Source: Shouchella xiaoxiensis
Lineage (GTDB): Bacteria; Bacillota; Bacilli; Bacillales; Bacillaceae_D
NCBI RefSeq assembly: GCF_016907895.1
Contig: NZ_JAFBCV010000017.1
Coordinates: forward strand, 22,490-86,489
Direction: 5' to 3'
DNA: 64,000 nt
Positions 26,968 to 34,812 of this stretch are shown here, one piece after another. Both the position numbers and the translations under genes were made by a program. How positions within the stretch are numbered: the stretch's first letter is position 1; each line of letters opens with the position of its first letter. Under the pieces are notes generated by a model. That model made no database searches, was not told the origin of the DNA, and was given only the letters and a program-made list of their open reading frames with translations.

Positions 26968-27177
26968 TCACCGCTTCTTCCCTTCACGGTAACCATAAAC
27001 GGTAACTTCTACGCAATCGTCTGAATATGTATATTCACGATAGCCAATCACATAGCCCCAGCCGTCACGAATCCATGTATCGTCTCGATTTGGAATAAAG
27101 GGAAGGTTAGTTGTTTCAAAGACAACAGTCTCCGTTTCTTTGCCATTATCAAGCTTATAAATGATTTTTGTTTTCAT
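26968..27177 (-). CDS. Small hypothetical protein
   Basis: 69 residues, soluble and rich in Tyr and Asp: MKTKIIYKLDNGKETETVVF, then DDTWIRDGWGYVIGYREY. Likely a small beta-sheet protein. Start ATG 27175-27177 behind AGAGGTGATTGG. No family recognised. Confidence 0.6.
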   Translation of the reverse strand: MKTKIIYKLDNGKETETVVFETTNLPFIPNRDDTWIRDGWGYVIGYREYTYSDDCVEVTVYGYREGKKR

Positions 27178-27227
27178 CCAATCACCTCTAGCTATCCTAC
27201 GAGTTGACTTACATAATTGTTTCACTT

Positions 27228-27269
27228 GAACAAACAAGCTCCCCGCTAGTTCGGAAAGCTTGTTTGTTC
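27228..27269. terminator. Terminator of the methyltransferase gene
   Basis: A 13-bp perfect repeat, GAACAAACAAGCT (27228-27240) and its complement (27257-27269), spanning the stop codon of the methyltransferase gene. No long T run, so termination strength is uncertain. Confidence 0.5.
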
Positions 27270-28118
27270 TTTCGTAATAAGCACTTTTCCAAAGCGTCCT
27301 CCTGTTATGACAGGAATATCGTCGTTATACTTTTTCTTTACTAAATCAGCTGCCAGGCGTTGTTGCTGATCCGTTAGCGTGACGTCGTAATCTAAAAACC
27401 AGGCATGAAGTTGCTGTAGCACATCGTCTCGTTTCATCAGCATCGTTTTTTCATGCTGTTCAATCAGTGATTGATACGAATAGCCAGTTAAGTAGAGAAG
27501 CTGGAGTACATACATCATATCCGATGTACGCTGGATAGGTGCTTCTATTTTCAACTCGTTTAGCAGCTCTTCAACGAGGCTATTTTTCTTCGGTCCTGCC
27601 ATTAAGCTAATGTAAACATGCTTGCTTGATAGAGCAATTGCTTTTTGGACCGCATCCCAGTCAATCATAGCTGGACACATTGAAGCAAACACAAGATCAT
27701 AGCGAGGCAGTTGGTCAACTGCTAACTCTTCAAATGATTGCCCAATTATGCTCACATCGACCGAATGGTTAGGTGCATTTCTTACAAGCTTCTCGCGCAG
27801 AATGTTCGTCGGCTCTAGGGCAGTAACGATTGCTCCTGCCTTTGCCATTGGCACGCTAAACACGCCTGAGGCTGCGCCGACATCTAAAATTGTTCGTCCA
27901 TTTAGTGAGCCTGTATACTGCTCCACCCACTTGAGAATGCGTTCCGTTCGTTTCGTTGCTTCCGCTGTAAAAGAGTTGGCGTCAAATGCTTCTGCCCACT
28001 TGATAAATCCTGCTGAATGAGGCGAAGCGAGTCCTGCTTTCTTCATTTTTTTAATCGGTGAATGAGGATCATTCTTCCACGCTTCTGCCCAGTATGCAAC
28101 ATCACTTAATTGATTCAT
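27246..28118 (-). CDS. Class I SAM-dependent methyltransferase
   Basis: 290 residues. Motif I ILDVGAASGVFSVPMAKAG at about 77-95 binds SAM; motif II AIVTALEPT and FASMCPAM follow. The N-terminus is helical (YWAEAWKNDPHSPIKK) and the C-terminus long, similar to uncharacterised methyltransferases of bacilli and anaerobes. AGAAGGAGATGAAAGA precedes the ATG. It lies downstream of the Rrf2 gene on the same strand but a terminator separates them. Substrate unknown. Confidence 0.85.
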   Translation of the reverse strand: MNQLSDVAYWAEAWKNDPHSPIKKMKKAGLASPHSAGFIKWAEAFDANSFTAEATKRTERILKWVEQYTGSLNGRTILDVGAASGVFSVPMAKAGAIVTALEPTNILREKLVRNAPNHSVDVSIIGQSFEELAVDQLPRYDLVFASMCPAMIDWDAVQKAIALSSKHVYISLMAGPKKNSLVEELLNELKIEAPIQRTSDMMYVLQLLYLTGYSYQSLIEQHEKTMLMKRDDVLQQLHAWFLDYDVTLTDQQQRLAADLVKKKYNDDIPVITGGRFGKVLITKEQTSFPN

Positions 28119-28176
28119 TCTTCTTTCATCTCCTTCTCACTCTATTAAAGAGCTGTAATATCTTTAATTCAACAAA

Positions 28177-28217
28177 GATAAAAGCTGCTCCGCTTATGTA
28201 TGAGCAGCGCCTTTATC
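28177..28217 (-). terminator. Terminator of the Rrf2 gene
   Basis: GATAAA-AGCTGCTC (28177-28190) pairs with GAGCAGC-GCC-TTTATC (28202-28217) with a small bulge; overlaps the rrf2 stop. Confidence 0.6.
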
Positions 28218-28601
28218 TTTTACTAAATCAGCAATCTTACTTTGCCGTAATTCCTCTTCCATCTTCTTCTCAGCTCGCACCATGACTTGCTCAATTGGGC
28301 AGCCTGACCCATGTCCAAAATGGCAGTCAAACAACGAGGTTTTTCCTTCAATCGCATGAATCACATCAAGAAACGAAAGGGACTCCCAATTGTGACGCAA
28401 GGAATAGCCGCCATTTGCGCCTGAAACGGATGTAACCATCCCCTCTTTCGCAAGCTTGGTCAAAATTTTTGATAAGTACGTTGGTGAAACCGACTGCTGC
28501 TCCGCTAACTGCTGAACACCAATTGGTTTATTATTATCCGACGACATCGCTAAATGCAGCATTGTATGAAGCGCATAGTTTGTTCCACGTGAGAATTTCA
28601 C
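28194..28601 (-). CDS. Rrf2-family transcriptional regulator
   Basis: 135 residues. Winged HTH: KFSRGTNYALHTMLHLA, IGVQQLAEQQSVSPTYLSKI, GANGGYSL wing. Near the end FDCHFGHGSGCPIE has two Cys plus two His, short of the three Cys of IscR/NsrR, so cluster binding is possible but not assured. The start is GTG 28599-28601 behind GAAGGTGATACG; an in-frame ATG 26 codons upstream adds sequence foreign to the family. Possible redox or NO sensor. Confidence 0.88.
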   Translation of the reverse strand: MKFSRGTNYALHTMLHLAMSSDNNKPIGVQQLAEQQSVSPTYLSKILTKLAKEGMVTSVSGANGGYSLRHNWESLSFLDVIHAIEGKTSLFDCHFGHGSGCPIEQVMVRAEKKMEEELRQSKIADLVKDKGAAHT

Positions 28602-28684
28602 CGTATCACCTTCTTTTTTGAATAAAAGACTTGATGGGGATACAATATCCTTTAATCGTTCATCTGTCAACTCGCGCACGTTTA

Positions 28685-29110
28685 CTACAATGAGACATTA
28701 CCTTGCTTCTGTAGACTCATTTCCATTCCGACTTGAACAATTGGTTTTGGAAAATCCTCTGGAACTAAATCTAATTCATTAGTAAAATAATACCGAAAAT
28801 CAGCAGCCGTATCCATCACTTGTTTGTCATCAGGACCTTTAATGATCGTACCTACAATATGGTAAAAGCAGCTGTATAAATCCGTACCATCGTCATTTTC
28901 CATCACGATAAAGACTTCTCCTTCCTTTCGCGGATCAATCCCAAGTGAATGAAAAAAAGCAGTCCGTTCGTTAGAAAATTGCGGGCATTGTGCAACATAA
29001 TGTTGACAGTCCTCACATGTACAAGCAATCATCTTCGTTTGCCGATAATACGTTGCCGTCTTTTCAACATCGATATCTAGTAGCCATGAACCTATCTTTA
29101 CTCGGTTCAT
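28685..29110 (-). CDS. Cys-rich hypothetical protein
   Basis: 141 residues. Cysteine cluster near the N-terminus (MIACTCEDCQHYVAQCPQF) and one more in LYSCFYHI, then an acidic C-terminal half. The cluster could hold Zn or Fe-S. Its ATG overlaps the stop of the HAAS-domain gene by 4 bases (ATGA), so it is the third member of the padR operon; the rrf2 gene follows 83 bases later. No family recognised. Confidence 0.7.
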   Translation of the reverse strand: MNRVKIGSWLLDIDVEKTATYYRQTKMIACTCEDCQHYVAQCPQFSNERTAFFHSLGIDPRKEGEVFIVMENDDGTDLYSCFYHIVGTIIKGPDDKQVMDTAADFRYYFTNELDLVPEDFPKPIVQVGMEMSLQKQGNVSL

Positions 29111-29880
29111 ACTGGCTCATTTTCCTTTTTCTTTTCTTTTAGAAAAAACAATAGGAGATAGCCGCCAATTATGCCGTACGTCAGCAGCATGCTGCTAATG
29201 AGTTGAGTCTGTTCACTAAGCGACGTTTGTTTTAAGAGTTCAGACGGTAGGTAAAGCGCAAGTAAGGTCAGCGGAATAATGATTGTTTTCGACCAGATCG
29301 ATAAAGCGATTAGAAACAGAACGAATCCGAAACCAATAAAGAGACTCGCCGCTGTTCCAAATTCAATCACAGGCGTGACATAGCGCCTATCCATCAATAG
29401 TATTGCTACAAAAAACAGCACGCTAACCAAGATTGGTCCGGCAAGACAGAGCAGCTCCGTTGTTTTTCTAAAGCTATTTTTAGCGCTAATCCGGAAGCTT
29501 AGGGCTACGCCAAAAAAGAAAAGCAAGAAATTGAGCACCAGACCAACCAGTAAGAGAATACTGTAGCTTAGCGTTCCTTGACTAAGTAAATCACCAAGAA
29601 TCGAGTAAGATAATCCACCTAGAAAAATGATTGGTATGATTTTTAACCAACCCCTATGATCGGTTTTCATTTCTTTAGAGATCGATTCCATGTAAAGCTT
29701 CGGCGAGTTGCCAACAACTTGTTCAATCGATTTCCCGTTTGCCTCTGCTTCAAACAGATGCACTTCCAGTTCTTCAATGATTTCATGAATTTCACTTTCT
29801 TTTTTGCCACTTGAATACAAATAGACGCGTAGATCTTCAATAAAACGGTTGCTTTCTTGAGACAAATTAATCGTTGTCAT
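29107..29880 (-). CDS. HAAS-domain multi-pass membrane protein
   Basis: 257 residues. The N-terminal 75 residues (FIEDLRVYLYSSGKKESEI, EELEVHLFEAEANGKS) match the HAAS helical domain that is regularly encoded next to PadR regulators; six or seven membrane helices follow. Its start overlaps the padR end by 14 bases and its stop overlaps the next gene. HAAS proteins are thought to signal or act with the PadR partner; the mechanism is unknown. Confidence 0.85.
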   Translation of the reverse strand: MTTINLSQESNRFIEDLRVYLYSSGKKESEIHEIIEELEVHLFEAEANGKSIEQVVGNSPKLYMESISKEMKTDHRGWLKIIPIIFLGGLSYSILGDLLSQGTLSYSILLLVGLVLNFLLFFFGVALSFRISAKNSFRKTTELLCLAGPILVSVLFFVAILLMDRRYVTPVIEFGTAASLFIGFGFVLFLIALSIWSKTIIIPLTLLALYLPSELLKQTSLSEQTQLISSMLLTYGIIGGYLLLFFLKEKKKENEPV

Positions 29881-30223
29881 CGGACTTCTCCTCTCGATTG
29901 CTTATTTTTTTGTGAATTACGGCATTTACATTCGCTTCCAGCTTCTCCCATCTAGCAAGAAACGCTTGCAGCTCTTCCTCTCCCTTCGTTGTTAGCGAGT
30001 AGTACTTTCTTTTTGGTCCGGCTGTAGAAGCTTTTCGGCGTGATGTAACGAACTCTTCTCGCTGCATACGCAGCAATAGCGGATAAATCGTTCCTTCACT
30101 TATACTTGAAAATCCATACCGCTCAAGACGTTCCGCCATTTCATAGCCGTAACATTCTTCATCATGAATAATTGCCAGTAAACAGCCGTCCAAGATGCCC
30201 TTCATCATTTGAGTATGCGACAA
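29867..30223 (-). CDS. PadR-family transcriptional repressor
   Basis: 118 residues. PadR winged HTH: MMKGILDGCLLAIIHDEECYG, YEMAERLERYGF, EGTIYPLLLRMQREEFV and GPKRKYYSLTTKGEEEL, plus a short dimerisation helix. First gene of a three-gene coupled operon. Two 19-base dyad sites lie upstream (30243-30261 and 30281-30299), probably its own operators, as expected of an autorepressed PadR. Confidence 0.93.
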   Translation of the reverse strand: MSHTQMMKGILDGCLLAIIHDEECYGYEMAERLERYGFSSISEGTIYPLLLRMQREEFVTSRRKASTAGPKRKYYSLTTKGEEELQAFLARWEKLEANVNAVIHKKISNREEKSDDND

Positions 30224-30242
30224 TCCATTCCCTCCTGCTAAC

Positions 30243-30299
30243 TACTATGTATTACAAGGTAAAATAAGCATAGCCCATAGTATCTTGTAATGCAAGGTA
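30243..30299. promoter_or_regulatory. PadR operator pair
   Basis: TATCTTG-TAATG-CAAGGTA (30281-30299) is an inverted repeat with 6 of 7 positions matching between arms. A second site, TACTATGTATTACAAGGTA (30243-30261), shares the right arm and lies 38 bases away. Both stand before padR. Confidence 0.6.
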
Positions 30300-30314
30300 A
30301 TATCCAAAAAAAGT

Positions 30315-30332
30315 GCTGCTTTTTTAAGCAGC
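30315..30332 (-). terminator. Terminator of the SRPBCC gene
   Basis: GCTGCTT (30315-30321) and AAGCAGC (30326-30332) with a T-rich loop; the minus strand continues into TTTTTTTGG. Confidence 0.65.
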
Positions 30333-30339
30333 TTTGTTT

Positions 30340-30813
30340 TTACGCGGTTTTTTCTGCATCAGGACGTTTTTCAACATATTTCTTAAACGCTTCGAAAACG
30401 TCATTGTAAACAAACTTTACAGCCCATTTCGTCGTTTGGGCTAAGAGCCAGTAAAAAAGATTTCCTGGAATTAAAGAAACGATTACTTGAAAATGCGTAC
30501 CACCATCTCGCTCTTCTAGTATGTATTGCGTAATGTTTACGCCCTCTTTTGTTCGGGCATGAGCAATGAAGTGGTTAGGTACATCCATCTTTTTAATGGT
30601 AACCGTAATTTCTATTTCTTTCTTTTCAACTCGCATCTTGCTTCTATATGTGGAGCCTTCTTTAAGTTCGTCTTCCGTTGTTTCATAGGTATTTTCAATT
30701 ACTTGATTGTTCCACTGGAACAGATGACGGTCATAGTGAAGATAAGTGAATACCTCCGCTGCCGCAACTTCCTCAAAAAACGTTTCATATGTATAACAAA
30801 CGATTTCTTTCAT
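30340..30813 (-). CDS. SRPBCC (START-like) family protein
   Basis: 157 residues with the START/SRPBCC hot-dog-like cavity fold: EEVAAAEVFTYLHYDRHLFQ at the start, VPNHFIAHARTKEGVN and DGGTHFQVIVSLIPG in the middle, and a long C-terminal helix KFVYNDVFEAFKKYVEKR. Binds an unknown hydrophobic ligand. Single gene with its own terminator; upstream gene diverges. Confidence 0.8.
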   Translation of the reverse strand: MKEIVCYTYETFFEEVAAAEVFTYLHYDRHLFQWNNQVIENTYETTEDELKEGSTYRSKMRVEKKEIEITVTIKKMDVPNHFIAHARTKEGVNITQYILEERDGGTHFQVIVSLIPGNLFYWLLAQTTKWAVKFVYNDVFEAFKKYVEKRPDAEKTA

Positions 30814-30923
30814 CGTAAACTCCTTTAAGGGATGATCTTTTTTTCATAATTGTACTACAATTTATTAATCATCCATAGTAAAAGAAATGGAAACAAATTC
30901 TCCTTTGAAAGGAGTACGATCAT

Positions 30924-31227
30924 ATGACAGCTGTGACAACTCGGTTTAGAAAATGGAGTGCGTGGATTCGTTACAGTGCACTAGCTGTTGGGAGCGCCTG
31001 TTTTGTTTTAACGTTTGTTTTCTCCATTGTGATGAAATGGTTCTGGTGGTGATCCTCTTGCATTTGCATTAACGGGACTTGGTGTTTTCTTATCCATTCT
31101 GGCAATCGTCTCATCAGAAAAGAAAGGTTTACCGATCTTCTCGCTCGTTCTCTCACTGTCATTTCCCTTCAATATTCTATTATGGATTATTTTTTTATTT
31201 ACGGGCGTGATGGATTTCGGCACATAA
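30924..31227 (+). pseudogene. Frameshifted small membrane protein gene
   Basis: ATG at 30924 behind GAAAGGAGTACGATC opens MTAVTTRFRKWSAWIRYSAL... and ends at TGA 31050-31052 after 42 residues. The next frame continues at once as GDPLAFALTGLGVFLSILA ... FPFNILLWIIFLFTGVMDF to TAA 31225-31227, ahead of a terminator. Joined, they give about 100 residues with three or four helices, a common small-membrane-protein plan. The total length is 3n+1, so one extra base near 31044-31050 (GGTGGTGA) explains it. Either a disrupted gene, an error or recoding. Confidence 0.65.
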
Positions 31228-31231
31228 AATT

Positions 31232-31268
31232 AGCCAATAAGATCTCAGTCGCTGAAATCTTATTGGCT
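31232..31268 (+). terminator. Terminator of the frameshifted gene
   Basis: AGCCAATAAGAT (31232-31243) and ATCTTATTGGCT (31257-31268), then TATTTTTATT. It also faces the convergent VOC gene. Confidence 0.75.
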
Positions 31269-31273
31269 TATTT

Positions 31274-31924
31274 TTATTCCTTTCGAGTGATCGTTCCTCG
31301 ATCTGTTTCAATTAAAATCGGACACGCGATTGCCTCTTTTGTGGAAAACAGCCATCTTCGTCCGACTGGAGCCAGGATAATATAAACGCCGTCTGTATAC
31401 TCCCCGAAAAAAGTTAAATAGCTTGAGTAATGAATGACTTCATCATTTCGAACTGGAATGCCCATTGAGAGCAGTTGATTTGCATCTTCTTTTAACTGAT
31501 TTGATGACAATCCGATCTCACTTATTCCGCTGATGTGACCGATTGTAAATTTTTCTTCTGAGGCATTCGGTGTTGTCTCTTTCCTGGCAATAAATTCTAC
31601 AATGTTACCAGCCGGATCTTCAAAATAAATCGCTTTCGCCATATCATCGGTAAAGTGAACGTCATCCTGTCCTCGCTCTCGCAGCAAAACAACTCTTTTT
31701 TTCGTCCATTCTTTCGCCTTTAAGAACAAGTTAGGTGGGATGTTGAAAGCAAAGTGGTAGTAATAATCGGATGTGCTTCGCTTAATCGTTAGAGCCGTCT
31801 CCCCACATTGAAAGGTTGCCTCAGTGGCAGATGTAGCTAATAGAGGAAAACCAAGTGTCTCCCGGTAAAACAGTGTCGTCTCTTCAAAATGCGATGTATG
31901 AATTTCTAGTTTTGTTATCTTCAT
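31274..31924 (-). CDS. VOC-superfamily (glyoxalase-like) protein
   Basis: 216 residues with two vicinal-oxygen-chelate half domains: KITKLEIHTSHFEETTLFYR, AIYFEDPAGNIVEFIAR (Glu metal ligand), then GISEIGLSSNQLKEDANQLL and YLTFFGEYTDGVYIILAPVG. Such proteins are dioxygenases, lyases or CppA-like proteins; metal ligands are incomplete so the activity is open. Ends in a basic ITRKE. Confidence 0.82.
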   Translation of the reverse strand: MKITKLEIHTSHFEETTLFYRETLGFPLLATSATEATFQCGETALTIKRSTSDYYYHFAFNIPPNLFLKAKEWTKKRVVLLRERGQDDVHFTDDMAKAIYFEDPAGNIVEFIARKETTPNASEEKFTIGHISGISEIGLSSNQLKEDANQLLSMGIPVRNDEVIHYSSYLTFFGEYTDGVYIILAPVGRRWLFSTKEAIACPILIETDRGTITRKE

Positions 31925-32034
31925 GTTGAATACTCTCCTCTAAGCTTTTAATACTTCTAGTTTACGAGGAATGTTCAGTTCGCACATTGGACTTCAGACT
32001 ATTTCTATCTACACCTTTTGATGTAGGAAGCTTG

Positions 32035-32304
32035 TTAATCATAGCCAAATATAAGCGATAATTCGATTGCAAATTGATAGAAAAACGGTATTGCGATAAC
32101 CGAAAGAAGCAACAGCCACCATTTCTTCCACCTTACATTCATCCAACACGAAGCTATAATTAAACCAATTACACACCATAGAAAAAAATACGCGACATTC
32201 ATGTTTCTTTCATAATCAGGAGCTGAAGGACCACCAATCATAAGCAAAAAGCCAAACAAAATAAATAACAGATGAATAAAAAGAACAATTGCTTTATAAA
32301 CCAT
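32035..32304 (-). CDS. Small three-helix membrane protein
   Basis: 89 residues with three helices and the loop GGPSAPDYERNMNV after the first. No family recognised. Single-gene unit between the VOC gene and the siderophore-binding lipoprotein. Confidence 0.65.
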   Translation of the reverse strand: MVYKAIVLFIHLLFILFGFLLMIGGPSAPDYERNMNVAYFFLWCVIGLIIASCWMNVRWKKWWLLLLSVIAIPFFYQFAIELSLIFGYD

Positions 32305-32353
32305 AGCATCCCCCTTTTTTTCTATTATTTTACAGAATCAGTCTGAGCGCAAG

Positions 32354-32382
32354 AAGAAGCTTGGCTAAGAGCCAAGCTTCTT
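32354..32382. terminator. Terminator of the siderophore-binding gene
   Basis: AAGAAGCTTGGCT (32354-32366) and AGCCAAGCTTCTT (32370-32382): 13-bp perfect stem with a 3-base loop. Confidence 0.8.
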
Positions 32383-32387
32383 TTCTA

Positions 32388-33320
32388 CTACTTCGTTAGC
32401 GCATCCACAATAAATGATAGCTGTGATTCAAGCGCAACGGGATCATTGTAGTTTGAGAATTTGTTCTCAAACATATAAACGTTATCCTTTTTTACAGCGT
32501 CTAAGTTTTTCCATATGGAGGTTTCATAAACGTCGCTCGTTTCTAAATCGTCACCAGTCCATGGCGCGGTAAAGAGAAAATCTCCTGCATAATCAGGCAA
32601 CACCTCAATTGAAATTTCCGCGAATCCTGCACGGTTGTCGATTAATTCTGCTTGAGCAATTTCAGGTGCCTTGAGCTGAAATTCGTCATAGATGATCTCT
32701 CCGCCCCTTGCATAGTTGTGGCCAAAGGCATAGATGCCGTTCGCGTGAGGTTGAAGAATCGATACGGTTTGTTCGCCAACAGCTTCATGCACCGCTTCCT
32801 TATGTAGCTCAATTTGTTCGTTCCAGTTTGTAATCCATTCCTCTGCTTCTGCCTGCTTGTTCGTCATCTCCCCAAACGCTCGCAGCTGTTCGCGATAATC
32901 CATTTCGCCATACTCAATCGCTACTGTTGGTGCGATTGCTTCAAATTGTTCAATGTTTTCATACCGTGTGAGTGTAATAATTAAGTCTGGATCTAATTCC
33001 ACAATTGTTTCAAGCGACGGATTGTCTACCGTCCCAATACTCGTCACGTCTGCTAAGATCTCTTGAAAATCAGGGTTTTCCATTACTTCCTCAGGTGTAC
33101 CTATCGGTGTAATACCAAGGGGTTCAAAATACCCAACCAAATTGTTAACAGCAACAACGATTCGTTCAGGATTTTCCGGAATTTCCACCTCGCCGTTTGC
33201 TGCCATGTATTGTTTTGTATGGCTATCGTCGGTTCTTTCCTCTCCTGCATCACTTCCTTGACAGGCTGATAAAGTAAACAAAGCTGAAACAGTTAGTGTA
33301 ACAAAAAGCATAGTGCGCAT
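32388..33320 (-). CDS. Iron-siderophore ABC transporter substrate-binding lipoprotein
   Basis: 310 residues. Lipobox LSAC (Cys20), then the FeuA/FhuD-type fold: GEVEIPENPERIVVAVNN, LGITPIGTPEEV, LETIVELDPDLIITLTRYEN and the late KDNVYMFENKFSNYNDPVALESQ. Binds ferric siderophore at the outer membrane face and hands it to an ABC permease, which is not encoded here. A Fur box lies 25 bases upstream, so iron-repressed. Stand-alone binding protein genes of this kind are common in bacilli and share permeases encoded elsewhere. Confidence 0.93.
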   Translation of the reverse strand: MRTMLFVTLTVSALFTLSACQGSDAGEERTDDSHTKQYMAANGEVEIPENPERIVVAVNNLVGYFEPLGITPIGTPEEVMENPDFQEILADVTSIGTVDNPSLETIVELDPDLIITLTRYENIEQFEAIAPTVAIEYGEMDYREQLRAFGEMTNKQAEAEEWITNWNEQIELHKEAVHEAVGEQTVSILQPHANGIYAFGHNYARGGEIIYDEFQLKAPEIAQAELIDNRAGFAEISIEVLPDYAGDFLFTAPWTGDDLETSDVYETSIWKNLDAVKKDNVYMFENKFSNYNDPVALESQLSFIVDALTK

Positions 33321-33344
33321 AATGTATCTCCTTCATATGTTTAA

Positions 33345-33367
33345 TTGATAATGTTTCTCATTATAAC
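33345..33367. promoter_or_regulatory. Fur box
   Basis: GATAATGTTTCTCATTATA, matching 15 of the 19 bases of the classic Fur box, in the leader of the siderophore-binding gene. Confidence 0.75.
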
Positions 33368-33468
33368 AGAAAATAACGGTTTTATTTGACTAGATTTAAA
33401 AGAAATGCACAACAATGCCTCTCAACGCAATTTCGTGTATGATAATACCAATAAAATTTTGTTTGAGC

Positions 33469-33496
33469 GTAACCTTTTTACAGCTTTTTCCGTTAT
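33469..33496 (+). promoter_or_regulatory. ECF-type promoter
   Basis: GTAACC (33469-33474), 16-base spacer, CGTTAT (33491-33496): the AAC / CGT pattern of ECF sigma-dependent promoters, 37 bases before the sigma gene start. Suggests autoregulation. Confidence 0.6.
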
Positions 33497-33532
33497 AAGC
33501 CATGAAAGGAGCGTTTAAAAGGAGTGAAAGCC

Positions 33533-34189
33533 GTGAATCAACCATTTAATGAAGCATGGCAGCGTGCTTCCTCATCTATTTGGAAGACTTGTTATGCATT
33601 GACTAACCACCAACAAGACGCTGAAGACCTGATGCAACTAACGTGGATTAAAGCGTTTCAACGCGCCAATAAGCAGTCAACGCCCTTCACAAAGGCTTAT
33701 TTTGCAACGATTGCTAAAAACGCTTGGATTGATGAGGTTCGCAAACAAAAAATAACGGCCGTTCCGTTTGAAGATGATCGTCAGCTTTCGCAAGAACCAG
33801 CTCCGTTTATGGCTCAATTTGACCTTTCTTACTTATTAAACGGCGTTGTAAAAAACTTATCGATTCAGCAACAAGTCATCTTTTTAATGGCAGACGTGTG
33901 CCAATGCAGCCTTAAGGATATTGCTTACTTGACCAACCGCAGTGTCGGCGCAGTTAAGGCACTGTTGTTTCGCGCCCGGCAGAAAATTACCAGTGATGTT
34001 CGTGAGCAGTTCGATCAGCCTGATTATCTTACTGAAGAAGACGTGCTTCGCGTCCAGCTTTATAGTCGAGCGTTGCAGCTTGGAGACGTTCAGCTGCTTG
34101 CCAGCCTGTTAAGCGATACAATCTCCATCCCGGCACTGTATGTGCAACAACAAGCTCGTTCTAGTTCGGAATGTAGAATGGCAGCTTAA
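33533..34189 (+). CDS. ECF sigma factor with extended C-terminal tail
   Basis: 218 residues. Region 2 (WKTCYALTNHQQDAEDLMQ, TWIKAFQRA, AKNAWIDEVRKQK) and region 4 (LSIQQQVIFLMADVCQ, SLKDIAYLTNRSVGAVKALL) of a sigma-70 factor. About 60 residues remain after region 4, including YSRALQLGDVQLLASLLSD, which resembles the start of the SnoaL-like tail of ECF41 factors but is cut short. Start GTG 33533, 8 bases after AAAAGGAG. No anti-sigma gene is next to it; instead it leads an operon with a ClpP paralogue and an epimerase. Confidence 0.9.
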   Translation: MNQPFNEAWQRASSSIWKTCYALTNHQQDAEDLMQLTWIKAFQRANKQSTPFTKAYFATIAKNAWIDEVRKQKITAVPFEDDRQLSQEPAPFMAQFDLSYLLNGVVKNLSIQQQVIFLMADVCQCSLKDIAYLTNRSVGAVKALLFRARQKITSDVREQFDQPDYLTEEDVLRVQLYSRALQLGDVQLLASLLSDTISIPALYVQQQARSSSECRMAA

Positions 34190-34218
34190 TCGAACACTAC
34201 ACAAGGAGGTAGAATCAA

Positions 34219-34812
34219 ATGTCTATTCCCATCCCCTATGTCATGGAACAAACCAATCATGGTGAACGAAGCTATGACATTTATTCACGTTTGTTAAAAG
34301 ACCGGATCGTTTTTATTGGGACGGAAATTAATGATACGCTGGCAAACAGCGTCACTGCTCAGCTCTTGTTCCTATCCTCGCAGGACCCTGATAAAGACAT
34401 CTCCATGTATATTAACTCGCCCGGCGGCTCTATCTCAGCCGGTTTTGCAATTATGGACACCATGCACCATATCAAACCAGATATTCAAACAATTTGTACG
34501 GGTATGGCTGCTTCGTTTGGTGCTGTGCTCTTGCTCGCCGGCACAAAAGGCAAGCGTGTTGCCCTACCCCACGCAGAAATTATGCTGCATCAGCCTCTTG
34601 GCGGTATGAAGGGGCAAGCCTCTGATATGGATATTTATGCTCAGCGAATTTTAAAGCAGCGAAAGCAATTAAATCAGCTCATCGCTAATCTTTGCGGACA
34701 GCCGTATGATAAAGTTGCACACGATACGGAAAGAGATTATTTTATGAGCGCATCCGAAGCTAAAACGTATGGGGTCATTGACTCAGTCCTCGGTCAGGAG
34801 GCCGCATCATGA
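34219..34812 (+). CDS. ClpP-like serine protease paralogue
   Basis: 197 residues. Full ClpP architecture: [32 protein letters not shown], catalytic Ser in [14 protein letters not shown], His in LHQPLGG and Asp in YGVIDSVL. The sequence is further from housekeeping ClpP than usual ([17 protein letters not shown] in place of MGAFLLAAGE), so it is likely a second isoform. ACAAGGAGG ribosome site. Flanked by an ECF sigma gene and an epimerase that overlaps it by 4 bases. May form mixed or separate ClpP rings. Confidence 0.92.
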   Translation: MSIPIPYVMEQTNHGERSYDIYSRLLKDRIVFIGTEINDTLANSVTAQLLFLSSQDPDKDISMYINSPGGSISAGFAIMDTMHHIKPDIQTICTGMAASFGAVLLLAGTKGKRVALPHAEIMLHQPLGGMKGQASDMDIYAQRILKQRKQLNQLIANLCGQPYDKVAHDTERDYFMSASEAKTYGVIDSVLGQEAAS

